Shown here: positions 9,062 to 17,713 of the stretch, one piece after another
How the letters are laid out: the number at the start of each line of letters is the position of its first letter
Position numbering within the stretch: position 1 is the stretch's first letter
Origin: Bacteroidota bacterium
GTDB taxonomy: Bacteria; Bacteroidota; Bacteroidia; Bacteroidales; Lentimicrobiaceae
DNA length: 64,000 nucleotides
Direction of reading: 5' to 3'
Assembly: GCA_023434665.1 (NCBI GenBank)
Contig: JAEYSM010000009.1
Coordinates: 87,993-151,992, forward strand
Notes under the pieces: model-generated
Told to the model about the DNA's origin: nothing
Databases searched by the model: none
Seen by the model: the letters and a program-made list of their open reading frames with translations, nothing else
Translations under genes and position numbers: made by a program

Positions 9062-11002
9062 CTATTTATAATTCCTTTGTTTTACCTCAATGTATTCATA
9101 ATTAAGTTCTTCCTTAAGAAGTTCTGGCTCTGCATTTTCACCTTTATAACCCCAGGCGGCTACATACTTAAATTCTTCATCATTACGCAGTGCTTCACCA
9201 TCCGGTGTCTGGTATTCTTCGCGGAAATGTCCACCACAAGATTCTTCTCTCAAAAGAGCATCTTTAGCCATGAGTTCTCCTAATTCAAGGAAATCAGCCA
9301 GTCGGCCAGCTTTCTCAAGTTCCATATTTATAGAGTTGGCATCACCCGGAATCTTAACATCTTTCCAGAATTCATCTCTCACCGCCTTTATTTGCTCAAT
9401 AGCATCCTTTAGTCCCTTTTCATTACGAGCCATTCCAACCTGCTCCCACATGATATGTCCCAGCTTTCTGTGGAAAGTATCAACGGTTGTATTTCCTTTG
9501 ATGTTCATCAAACGGTTAATCTTATTGATCACCTGCTTTTCTGTTTCTTCAAATTCAGGAAGATCAGTTGAAATGCGAGGAACCGAAATCTGATCGGCAA
9601 GATAATTCTGAATCGTATATGGCAGAACAAAGTAACCATCTGCAAGTCCCTGCATCAGAGCAGAAGCACCCAATCTATTAGCTCCATGATCGCTGAAATT
9701 GGCTTCACCTGCAGCAAACAAACCTGGTATGGTCGTCATTAATTCATAATCAACCCATAGGCCACCCATGGTATAGTGGACGGCGGGATATATCATCATT
9801 GGTACTTTATAAGGATCTTCATCCACAATCTTTTCGTACATCTGGAACAAATTGCCATATCGTGCCTCGATCACAGAGCGACCTAAACGATTAATTGCAT
9901 CGGCAAAGTCGAGATATACGGCTCTGCCGGTTTCTCCTACCCCGTAACCAGCATCACATCTTTCTTTTGCAGCTCTCGATGCAACGTCTCTAGGAACCAG
10001 ATTTCCAAATGCAGGGTATCTTCTTTCGAGATAATAATCCCGATCTTCTTCCTTTATGTTAATCGGCGATAACTTTCCTTCCCTTATAAGAGCAGCATCT
10101 TCTAATTTCTTTGGCACCCAAATTCTTCCGTCATTTCTAAGACTTTCACTCATCAGAGTGAGTTTCGACTGATGCTCACCATGAACAGGAATACAAGTTG
10201 GATGTATCTGAGTGAAACATGGATTTCCGAAATATGCACCCTTTTTGTATGCTTTCCAGATAGCGGTGACATTTGACCCCATTGCATTTGTCGACAGAAA
10301 AAATACATTGCCATATCCACCTGTTGCAAGAACTACTGCATGAGCTGAAAACCTTTCAATTTTTCCTGATACCAAATCTCTAACAATTATTCCACGTGCA
10401 CGTCCCTCAATTATAACCACATCGAGCATCTCATGACGGGTATACATTTGCACGTTGCCTTTATGTATCTGACGAGCTAAAGCACTATAAGCTCCGAGCA
10501 ATAACTGTTGTCCTGTTTGTCCTCTTGCATAAAACGTTCTTGATACCTGAGAACCTCCAAATGATCTGTTATCAAGAAGTCCACCATACTCCCTCGCAAA
10601 AGGAACGCCCTGTGCCACACATTGATCAATAATATTATTACTCACTTCAGCTAAACGATAAACATTTGCTTCCCGTGCGCGATAATCGCCGCCTTTAATT
10701 GTGTCATAAAAAAGGCGATGGACGCTATCACCATCATTTTGATAATTCTTAGCTGCATTGATACCTCCCTGTGCGGCAATGCTATGGGCTCTACGAGGAC
10801 TGTCCTGGTAGCAAAATGCTTTTACCTTGAAGCCCATTTCAGCTAAGGAAGCAGCGGCCGATGCCCCTGCTAGTCCTGTCCCTACAACAATCACATCGAG
10901 CTTACGCTTATTTGCCGGATTAACAAGTTGTGAATGTGATTTGTAACTTGTCCACTTCATCTCCAGTGGTCCTTGTGGTATCTTTGAATTTAACTCTGCC
11001 AT
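9062..11002 (-). CDS. sdhA: Succinate dehydrogenase / fumarate reductase flavoprotein subunit
   Basis: A 646-residue FAD subunit of complex II. It has a Rossmann GTGLAGASAAASLAE near residue 41 and the HSIAAQGG segment, where H73 is the probable covalent FAD attachment residue. The substrate site lies in IHPTCIP and RLGASALMQG, and the C-terminal helical domain ends near the EYIEVKQR tail. It oxidises succinate to fumarate, or the reverse. Translation is tightly linked to sdhB (6-bp gap), and sdhC lies 74 bp upstream. No defects are seen. Confidence 0.97.
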   Translation of the reverse strand: MAELNSKIPQGPLEMKWTSYKSHSQLVNPANKRKLDVIVVGTGLAGASAAASLAEMGFKVKAFCYQDSPRRAHSIAAQGGINAAKNYQNDGDSVHRLFYDTIKGGDYRAREANVYRLAEVSNNIIDQCVAQGVPFAREYGGLLDNRSFGGSQVSRTFYARGQTGQQLLLGAYSALARQIHKGNVQMYTRHEMLDVVIIEGRARGIIVRDLVSGKIERFSAHAVVLATGGYGNVFFLSTNAMGSNVTAIWKAYKKGAYFGNPCFTQIHPTCIPVHGEHQSKLTLMSESLRNDGRIWVPKKLEDAALIREGKLSPINIKEEDRDYYLERRYPAFGNLVPRDVASRAAKERCDAGYGVGETGRAVYLDFADAINRLGRSVIEARYGNLFQMYEKIVDEDPYKVPMMIYPAVHYTMGGLWVDYELMTTIPGLFAAGEANFSDHGANRLGASALMQGLADGYFVLPYTIQNYLADQISVPRISTDLPEFEETEKQVINKINRLMNIKGNTTVDTFHRKLGHIMWEQVGMARNEKGLKDAIEQIKAVRDEFWKDVKIPGDANSINMELEKAGRLADFLELGELMAKDALLREESCGGHFREEYQTPDGEALRNDEEFKYVAAWGYKGENAEPELLKEELNYEYIEVKQRNYK

Positions 11003-11076
11003 AAGATCTTCAAATTGAGTTTTAATTTCTTTATTGAATCAATAATTACAAGATGCCTTTCAGCAATTCTTATCAA

Positions 11077-11754
11077 CTATACCGGAAGCTCCCTAAAGAA
11101 GTATATCACCAGCGGTATTGTAATAAACCCAACGGTTATAATTATTGCAATTATTCTGCTAATTGCGAAAACAGTGGGTGTGTACTTATTATGGTTGAAC
11201 CCCAGAGACTGAAGTCCGGAATGAAAGGCATGATCAAGATGAAAACCCAGTAATAATAGCCAAATGATATAAATAATAACATGCTGTAAGTGTTGGAATT
11301 TTACAAGTACAAGCTTGGCCATATTCTCATAAGTATTCCCATCATAAACTACGTGCTCTATGTTTCCTGTCTTAGCCTGAAAGAAAAAATTATAAAGATG
11401 GTAGATTAGGACGAGAAAAATTAAAATACCAGTGTGGATCATGAACTTTGAAAATGGCGACATTTCGGAATAAGGCGTCACCTTATATCTTTTTGGTCTG
11501 GCCCTCCAGTTTTGAATCTGCAATACCACCCCTGCAATAATATGAATGATGAAACCACCAAACAAAAATATCTGCATAAACTGAATAACAGGATTATTTA
11601 CCATGAAACTTGCTGCCTTATTAAAGGTCTCTCCATTGTCATTCACTAGAACCAGTAAGTTAACTGTCAGGTGAACAAAAAGGAATGCAATCAGGAATAA
11701 ACCTGCCAGTGACATAATAACCTTCTTCGTGATAGATGAGTACTTAAGGGCCAT
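11077..11754 (-). CDS. sdhC: Succinate dehydrogenase cytochrome b subunit
   Basis: A protein of 225 residues from the ATG at 11754 (MALKYSSITKKVIMSLAG). The frame continues 13 codons upstream, but family members begin at this S-S-I-x-K-K motif. Five transmembrane segments carry histidines suited to two b-type haems (HLTVN, HIIAG, MIHTGI, IYHLYNF, FHLDHAFHSGLQSLG). This single-subunit membrane anchor is typical of the Bacteroidota/epsilonproteobacterial type B complex II and reduces or oxidises menaquinone. It is the first gene of sdhCAB and is divergent from the M24 aminopeptidase. Confidence 0.94.
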   Translation of the reverse strand: MALKYSSITKKVIMSLAGLFLIAFLFVHLTVNLLVLVNDNGETFNKAASFMVNNPVIQFMQIFLFGGFIIHIIAGVVLQIQNWRARPKRYKVTPYSEMSPFSKFMIHTGILIFLVLIYHLYNFFFQAKTGNIEHVVYDGNTYENMAKLVLVKFQHLQHVIIYIIWLLLLGFHLDHAFHSGLQSLGFNHNKYTPTVFAISRIIAIIITVGFITIPLVIYFFRELPV

Positions 11755-11834
11755 AATATTTAGATTGTTAATTTGTACATTTAAAACAAACACATTTTTA
11801 CCCGATTAACTTCTTCTAAAGTTAAATTGTTGTT

Positions 11835-11842
11835 TAAATTTG
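11835..11842 (+). promoter_or_regulatory. -7 box upstream of the first M24 aminopeptidase
   Basis: TAAATTTG matches TAnnTTTG exactly, about 98 bp before the start at 11940 in the divergent sdhC/aminopeptidase region. No good -33 box is seen at the expected distance, so this rests on one element. Confidence 0.3.
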
Positions 11843-11939
11843 CGAAACAAGAGAACCGGCAAATGGTTGTTACAAAGATAAAAAAATACTATCATTTGCC
11901 GATTTACCTTGAAGATACATATCCAAAAGCCACTAAAGT

Positions 11940-13250
11940 ATGCGTTATCAGCCGATTGAGCCATCTCTATTTATTAATAACAGAAACAGGCTCGAAAAGA
12001 AATTAAAACCAAATTCATTGGCTATTATACATTCTGCCGATGAAATGCCACGAAATGGCGATCAAACATTCCCCTATCGTCAAAATAGTGACATGTTTTA
12101 CCTTACCGGACTTGATCAGGAGAAGACAATTTTAACTCTTTTCCCAAATCACCCTGATGAAAATATGAGGGAAATAGCTTTCATAGTTGAAACAGACGAT
12201 CATATGGTTACCTGGTATGGCCATAAGTATACACTGGATCAAGCGTCAAGTATATCGGGAATTAAGACTATAAAATGGCTGAGTCAGTTTGATAGTACCC
12301 TCAGGGATTTTATGACAAGGGCAAACTATGTTTACTTAAATATTGAAGAAAGTGCCAAATTCGTTAATGAGATTGAGTCGCGTAATCTGCGTTTTGCAAA
12401 AGAGTTGAAAGATAAATATCCTCTGCACGAATATGAAAGACTTTTCCCTTTAATCGTTGAACAAAGGCTCATCAAAGAGGAAGAGGAAATCAATCTTCTG
12501 AGCAAAGCTTGTGACATTACTAATGATGCATTTCACAGGGTGTTATCATTTACAAAACCAGGGATAAAGGAGTATGAAGTTGAAGCTGAGATAACACATG
12601 AATTTATAAGACAGGGTGCATCCGGTCATGCCTATCCTCCTATAATTGCATCAGGTGAGAACAACAATATCCTGCACTACAATCAAAATGACCAGGTTTG
12701 CAAAGATGGCCAGCTTCTATTGCTTGATTTTGGAGCCGAATATGCTAATTATGCAGCCGACTTGTCTCGAACAATCCCCGTTAACGGCAAATTCACCCCC
12801 CGTCAGCGGCAAGTATATGAAGCAGTTTTAAGAATTTTACGAAAAGCAGCTAAAATGTTGGTTCCCGGGGTTACTATTGACTCATATCATGCACAGGTTA
12901 TCAAACTGATGGAAAGTGAATTAATAGATCTCGGCCTTATAACCCAGGATGATATTGACAATCAACCGGAGGGCAAGCCGGCTTTCTTTAAGTATTATAT
13001 GCATGGTACATCTCACTTTATTGGTCTGGATGTTCATGATGTAGGTACAAAGCAGATTCAATTACAAAAAGGAATGGTTCTGAGTTGTGAACCGGGAATA
13101 TATATTCCTGAAGAAGGATTTGGTATAAGGTTAGAGAACGATATTATGGTAGACCATGAACCTGTTGACCTGATGGCTCATATTCCAATTGAACCAGATG
13201 AAATAGAGGCTCTTATGAGTTTGAATACCAAACAAATGATAGAAGCATAA
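11940..13250 (+). CDS. pepP: Xaa-Pro aminopeptidase (M24B), first of a tandem pair
   Basis: A 436-residue aminopeptidase P-type enzyme that removes N-terminal residues before proline. The N-terminal creatinase-like domain contains FPYRQNSDMFYLTGL. The C-terminal pita-bread domain has the full dimetal ligand set D263, D274, H359, E384, E399 (LLLDFGAEYANYAAD, GTSHFIGLDVHD, CEPGIY, RLEND). There is no signal peptide, so it is cytoplasmic. The second M24 gene starts 19 bp downstream, so the two probably share a transcript. Roles in proline-peptide recycling are inferred from the family. Confidence 0.93.
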   Translation: MRYQPIEPSLFINNRNRLEKKLKPNSLAIIHSADEMPRNGDQTFPYRQNSDMFYLTGLDQEKTILTLFPNHPDENMREIAFIVETDDHMVTWYGHKYTLDQASSISGIKTIKWLSQFDSTLRDFMTRANYVYLNIEESAKFVNEIESRNLRFAKELKDKYPLHEYERLFPLIVEQRLIKEEEEINLLSKACDITNDAFHRVLSFTKPGIKEYEVEAEITHEFIRQGASGHAYPPIIASGENNNILHYNQNDQVCKDGQLLLLDFGAEYANYAADLSRTIPVNGKFTPRQRQVYEAVLRILRKAAKMLVPGVTIDSYHAQVIKLMESELIDLGLITQDDIDNQPEGKPAFFKYYMHGTSHFIGLDVHDVGTKQIQLQKGMVLSCEPGIYIPEEGFGIRLENDIMVDHEPVDLMAHIPIEPDEIEALMSLNTKQMIEA

Positions 13251-13269
13251 AAAACAAAAATAAAGAAAC

Positions 13270-14661
13270 ATGTTTAATCCACAAACCTACATGGCGCGCC
13301 GTGATGCGCTAAGAAAAGAAGTGAATTCCGGAATTATTGTACTTCCGGGAAATACTGAAGCTTCATTCAATTATCCCGCAAACACATATCATTTCAGGCA
13401 GGATAGCACTTTCAGCTATTTCTTCGGCTTGAATCAGCCCGATTTGGGAGGAATCATCGATATTGAAGAAAATAAAGACATTCTTTTTGGCAATGATGTT
13501 GATATGGACGATATCATTTGGATGGGTCCACAACCTTCAATGGTCGAAAGAGGTGAAAAAGTAGGTATAAGAGAAACTTATCCGTTGATAGATTTTAACA
13601 GCTATATCAAGGAAGCCATGTCAAAAGGTCGTAAGATTCATTTTCTTCCACCATACCGTGGCGAAACAAAAATCTGGTTATCTGAAATTACTGGTTGGGA
13701 TATTAACCAATTAAAGGGCGAAGCTTCTGTTGAATTAATTAAAGCAGTGGTAAAACTTCGCAGTATAAAGTCATCTGAAGAGATTGAGATCATTAATAAG
13801 ATGGTAGATGTTGCAGGGCTCATGCATACAACAGCTATGAAAATGGCTTTCCCCGGGATTGTTGAACAGGAAATAGCCGGTACTATTGAAGGTATTGCAC
13901 TTGCAAAGGCAGGACCTGTTTCTTTCCCTGTTATTTTGAGTATAAATGGCCAAACATTACATAATCACTATCATGGCAATACCCTGACTGAAGGACGCAT
14001 GTTAGTTGTAGATGCAGGTTGTGAATCAGAAGAGTATTTATATGCAAGTGATATCACCAGAAGTTGTCCTGTTGGTGGAAAATTCAATCATCGACAGAAA
14101 GACATTTATGAAATTGTTCTAAGAGCCAATATGAATGCAATTGAGGCCATCAGACCAGGAATACCCTATCGCGAAGTTCATATGATTGCAGCAAAAACCA
14201 TAGCTGAGGGGTTGAAAGGTCTCGGAATCATGAAAGGAGATGTGGATGAAGCTGTTGCACAGGGTGCTCATGCTATGTTTTTCCCTCATGGTCTTGGTCA
14301 TATGCTCGGAATGGATGTTCATGACCTGGAAGGAGTAGGTGAGAATTATGTTGGATATAATGAAGAGATTGCCCGATCAAAGCAATTTGGAACAGCTTTT
14401 TTAAGAATGGGTCGTAAATTGGAACAAGGATTCGTTATAACCGTTGAACCTGGTATTTATTTCATACCAGCTCTGATAGATCAATGGAAATCTGAAGGAC
14501 TTCACAAAGACTTCATCAATTACGATATTGTAGAAAATTATAAAGATTTCGGAGGTATAAGGATTGAAGACGATGTGCTTGTAACTGATTCCGCATATAG
14601 AGTATTGGGTAAGCCCATTCCTAAAACAGTAAGTGAAATTGAAAACCTTATGGCCAAATAA
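13270..14661 (+). CDS. Aminopeptidase P family protein (M24B), second of a tandem pair
   Basis: A 463-residue homologue of the preceding gene, with DSTFSYFFGLNQPD in the N-terminal domain and metal ligands D248, D261, H344, E393, E433. The spacing between the first two aspartates is 13 residues instead of the 11 in the neighbour, and the segment before the last glutamate is longer (IPALIDQWKSEGLHKDFINYD). It belongs to a distinct subfamily rather than being a recent duplicate. All catalytic ligands are kept, so it should be an active Xaa-Pro or related peptidase. It is followed by a strong terminator at 14683. Confidence 0.9.
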   Translation: MFNPQTYMARRDALRKEVNSGIIVLPGNTEASFNYPANTYHFRQDSTFSYFFGLNQPDLGGIIDIEENKDILFGNDVDMDDIIWMGPQPSMVERGEKVGIRETYPLIDFNSYIKEAMSKGRKIHFLPPYRGETKIWLSEITGWDINQLKGEASVELIKAVVKLRSIKSSEEIEIINKMVDVAGLMHTTAMKMAFPGIVEQEIAGTIEGIALAKAGPVSFPVILSINGQTLHNHYHGNTLTEGRMLVVDAGCESEEYLYASDITRSCPVGGKFNHRQKDIYEIVLRANMNAIEAIRPGIPYREVHMIAAKTIAEGLKGLGIMKGDVDEAVAQGAHAMFFPHGLGHMLGMDVHDLEGVGENYVGYNEEIARSKQFGTAFLRMGRKLEQGFVITVEPGIYFIPALIDQWKSEGLHKDFINYDIVENYKDFGGIRIEDDVLVTDSAYRVLGKPIPKTVSEIENLMAK

Positions 14662-14682
14662 GGTTTATTATAATAGAATTGT

Positions 14683-14713
14683 ACCGGCCGGGAAACATTT
14701 CCGGCCGGTTTTT
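14683..14713 (+). terminator. Strong intrinsic terminator after the M24 pair
   Basis: ACCGGCCGG (14683-14691) pairs with CCGGCCGGT (14701-14709) around an AT-rich loop and is followed by five T. The GC-rich stem stands out against the AT-rich surroundings. Confidence 0.85.
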
Positions 14714-14741
14714 CCTTATGAAATACTAAAGTATTCAAATT

Positions 14742-15554
14742 ATGAATGGTCAGATAGCATTTAACGGACAACCAATAAATTACAGAATTCAGGGGTCTGG
14801 TCCCTGGATTGTATTACTACATGGATTTCTTGAGTCTATAGAGATATGGAATGATCTTGCAAATTATCTTGCAGATCGTTTTAGTGTGCTTATGATAGAT
14901 TTACCGGGGCATGGAAGAAGTGGTCTGACAGGAGAAAATCTTCCAATTCCAACAATTGCAGAGGCAGTTAAACATGTTATAACTCAGCTATCCATTGATT
15001 CATATATAATTTGCGGGCATTCAATGGGCGGCTATGTTAGTTTGGAACTTGCCAAAACATCACCTGCTTTTATTAAAGGGCTGATACTCTTTCATTCACA
15101 TGCCGCTCCAGATGATGAAAAAGCAAAAGAAAACCGTAACCGGACAATTAACGTGGTGAAGCTTAACCATGCAAATTTTATCCAGAGCTTCATACCCGAA
15201 ATGTTTGCTGAAAAGAACCAGGAGCGTTTAAAGAATGAGATAGACATTCTGAAAAACAGAGCAGCATCAACTTCTGGCAAGGCTATAATCGCTGCATTAT
15301 CGGGTATGCGCGACAGGGCTGGATCTCTTGATGTTTTGATGAACGCGAATTTTCCTATATTTTTTATCATAGGTAAAGATGACTCAAGAATGCCTTATGA
15401 GAAAATCATCGCACAAACAATGTTGGCCACTCATGCTGAAAGTCTGCTTTTAAGTGATGTGGGACATATGGGGTTTATCGAAGCACCTGAAAAGATTTTC
15501 CCTGCTATAAGGGACTTCTGTTTGCGAAATTTGAGCGTGCATAAAATTGATTAA
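14742..15554 (+). CDS. Alpha/beta-hydrolase
   Basis: A 270-residue cytoplasmic hydrolase of the alpha/beta fold. It has the oxyanion-hole LLHGFLES motif, the nucleophile elbow GHSMGG with S94, an acid residue at D213 or D214 (GKDDSRMP) and H242 (VGHMGFIEAPE). The length and order are those of small esterases, lipases and C-C hydrolases (MhpC/BioH type). The sequence does not fix the substrate. It stands alone between a terminator and the ricT promoter, whose -33 box overlaps its last codons. Confidence 0.85.
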   Translation: MNGQIAFNGQPINYRIQGSGPWIVLLHGFLESIEIWNDLANYLADRFSVLMIDLPGHGRSGLTGENLPIPTIAEAVKHVITQLSIDSYIICGHSMGGYVSLELAKTSPAFIKGLILFHSHAAPDDEKAKENRNRTINVVKLNHANFIQSFIPEMFAEKNQERLKNEIDILKNRAASTSGKAIIAALSGMRDRAGSLDVLMNANFPIFFIIGKDDSRMPYEKIIAQTMLATHAESLLLSDVGHMGFIEAPEKIFPAIRDFCLRNLSVHKID

Positions 15555-15559
15555 CTTTG
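15530..15559 (+). promoter_or_regulatory. Bacteroidota-type promoter for ricT-gldH-pbp1A
   Basis: TTTG at 15530-15533, an 18-bp spacer and TAACTTTG at 15552-15559 match the -33/-7 consensus in full. The start of transcription would be near 15566, giving a leader of about 60 nt. The -33 box and spacer lie inside the end of the hydrolase gene. Confidence 0.65.
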
Positions 15560-15626
15560 CATCAGCAGACCAAAATTAAATCTCTATATAACAGCTCTTT
15601 ATTATTGCTGTACCAGAAAAATTCCA

Positions 15627-17165
15627 ATGGAAGAAAATAGCCACAATATACCGCCGCAACACTCTGGAAATGAACATGGCAAGAAACATGACCAGGGGAA
15701 TAAAAATAAAAAGGGTTTTTTCAAAAAAAAGAAAGGTAAGCCATTTACCGGCGAAAGAAAAGATAGCAAATCGGTTAAGGAGCATATCAAAAATCAAATA
15801 ACAGAATCTCCTGACATAACGGCGGTTGAAAAAGAACAAATCTTATCAGAAAATCAGCCTATAACTGATAAGCCTGATGAAACCAATACTGATTCAGATT
15901 CTTCATCGTCTGATTCAAATCTTTACGAATATAAAGGCAGTGGCAAATACAAGAAATCAGGATTAAAATCTCTGCCACATTTTGATGAAGAATTCGACAA
16001 TTCTGAAGATCCCGGAAAAGCCCAGATACAGGAAGGAAATGAAATTGATATTCAAGAACTTCAACAAGTCAGAAAGGACCTTTTCCATGATAATCCGTTT
16101 ATGTCAAGAGGGTGTTGCAAAATGATGCAACCTGAGCAATCCACTTTTAGTCATAGCTGCAGTAAACTTGACACGTTCGATTGGCTTAAAAATTTTCCGC
16201 AACCTCCTTCAAGTGATCCATTTGATTGTATAGAAGTTAGATTTAAAAATAGTCGGAAAGATTACTTCCGAATCAATGGAGAACATGGCCTCCATGAAGG
16301 AGATATAGTTGCTGTTGAAGCCAATCCCGGACATGATATAGGAATTGTTACATTAACCGGTGAAGTAGTTCGTTATCAGATGAAACGCCGTGGACTTGAC
16401 CCTAAAAGTGAAGATATAAAGAAAGTTTATAGAAAAGCACGGCCCGGAGATATCGAAAAATGGATTACCGCGGTCATGAAAGAGGATAAAGCTATGTTCC
16501 GCACTCGTGAGATTGCAGCAAGGTATAATCTCAAAATGAAGGTAAACGATGTTGAATATCAGGGCGATGACACTAAAGCAATTTTCTATTATACTGCAGA
16601 TGAGAGGGTTGACTTCAGAGAACTTATTAAAGCTCTTGCCGAAGAGTTCAGAATAAGAATTGAAATGCGACAAATCGGAGCAAGGCAAGAAGCCTCCCGT
16701 CTTGGAGGTATAGGATCTTGTGGAAGAGAATTATGCTGTGCTACATGGCTGACAAATTTTAGCACTGTAAGTACAAATGCTGCACGAATCCAACAGCTTT
16801 CACTAAACCCTCAAAAACTAGCAGGTCAGTGTGGAAAGCTTAAATGTTGCCTCAATTATGAGTATGCTACTTACTCCGAAGCATTAAAAGAGTTTCCACC
16901 TGAAGATACACTCCTGAATACTTCCAAGGGTGATGCTTTCCCTCAGAAAATAGATGTTTTTGCCGGCATAATGTATTACTCTTATAAGTCGGAACCAAAT
17001 AATATACTGGCAATCCCCGTTGATAAAGTGAAGGAAATTGTTGCAAAAAACCGTAATGGTCAAACTGTGCCCAACCTTGAAGACTACGCTCGAAAAATAC
17101 AGAAAAAGGAAGCAGAGTTTGAAAACACAATAAGGGAAGACGATCTTAATCGATTCGATAATTAG
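15627..17165 (+). CDS. ricT: PSP1-domain protein, RicT/YaaT homologue
   Basis: A 512-residue protein. Residues 1-150 are K/S/E/D-rich and probably disordered. Then comes the PSP1 region (CIEVRFKNSRKDYFRING...) and the cysteine-rich core GSCGRELCCATWL...GQCGKLKCCLNYE, the cluster-binding motif of RicT-type proteins. In Bacillus, RicT with RicA and RicF forms an iron-sulfur complex acting on RNase Y-dependent mRNA processing. The Bacteroidota role is unknown. It is immediately followed by gldH (18-bp gap) and pbp1A, a conserved order in this phylum. The long N-terminal tail is normal for Bacteroidota members. Confidence 0.88.
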   Translation: MEENSHNIPPQHSGNEHGKKHDQGNKNKKGFFKKKKGKPFTGERKDSKSVKEHIKNQITESPDITAVEKEQILSENQPITDKPDETNTDSDSSSSDSNLYEYKGSGKYKKSGLKSLPHFDEEFDNSEDPGKAQIQEGNEIDIQELQQVRKDLFHDNPFMSRGCCKMMQPEQSTFSHSCSKLDTFDWLKNFPQPPSSDPFDCIEVRFKNSRKDYFRINGEHGLHEGDIVAVEANPGHDIGIVTLTGEVVRYQMKRRGLDPKSEDIKKVYRKARPGDIEKWITAVMKEDKAMFRTREIAARYNLKMKVNDVEYQGDDTKAIFYYTADERVDFRELIKALAEEFRIRIEMRQIGARQEASRLGGIGSCGRELCCATWLTNFSTVSTNAARIQQLSLNPQKLAGQCGKLKCCLNYEYATYSEALKEFPPEDTLLNTSKGDAFPQKIDVFAGIMYYSYKSEPNNILAIPVDKVKEIVAKNRNGQTVPNLEDYARKIQKKEAEFENTIREDDLNRFDN

Positions 17166-17183
17166 TACATAAGCCTAATCATC

Positions 17184-17678
17184 ATGTTTAACGCTTTTAC
17201 TTTAAAAATAAATAGAATCGTATTTTTCATTGCTGTATCATGTGGCATATCAGTAATGACAGGTTGTGACAGGGAGAAATTCATTGATGTTAGTGTTAGC
17301 ATTCCCGGGGATGTTTGGCCATCGGATAAAGAAGTTGTGTTTAACGTAAATATTGAGGACACGATTTCACCTTATCGTTTTTATATCAACATAAGAAACA
17401 GCTCCGATTATCGTTATAGCAATGTTTATTTCTTTTTAACGACTGAATTTCCCAAAGGAGGAATGTCAAAAGATACTATTGAATGTATTCTTGCGGACAA
17501 ATCGGGGAAATGGCTCGGTAAAGGGACAGGTAAATATAGGGACAACCGGATCTTCATAAGGGAAAACATAAGATTCCCACAACAGGGAAATTATGTTATT
17601 CGATTGAACCAGGCAATGAGGGAAGATAAACTAAGTGGAATTTCCGAAGCGGGCATAAGGCTAGAGAAGCAGCAATAG
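17184..17678 (+). CDS. gldH: Gliding motility lipoprotein GldH
   Basis: A 164-residue lipoprotein: hydrophobic N-terminus, then the lipobox V-M-T-G-C28. The GldH pattern is clear, with F-P-K/D-G...KDTIEC-x-LADKSGKWLGKGTGKYRDNRI in the middle and FPQQGNYVIRLNQAMR towards the end. GldH was found as a protein needed for gliding in Flavobacterium johnsoniae. It is present in many non-gliding Bacteroidota too, so it does not prove motility here. It fits with the T9SS-sorted proteins in the window, because gliding and T9SS machinery overlap. It lies between ricT and pbp1A. Confidence 0.92.
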   Translation: MFNAFTLKINRIVFFIAVSCGISVMTGCDREKFIDVSVSIPGDVWPSDKEVVFNVNIEDTISPYRFYINIRNSSDYRYSNVYFFLTTEFPKGGMSKDTIECILADKSGKWLGKGTGKYRDNRIFIRENIRFPQQGNYVIRLNQAMREDKLSGISEAGIRLEKQQ

Positions 17679-17713
17679 ACCGGCTTTGTAACAAATAAAA
17701 TTACGATTTCTCA

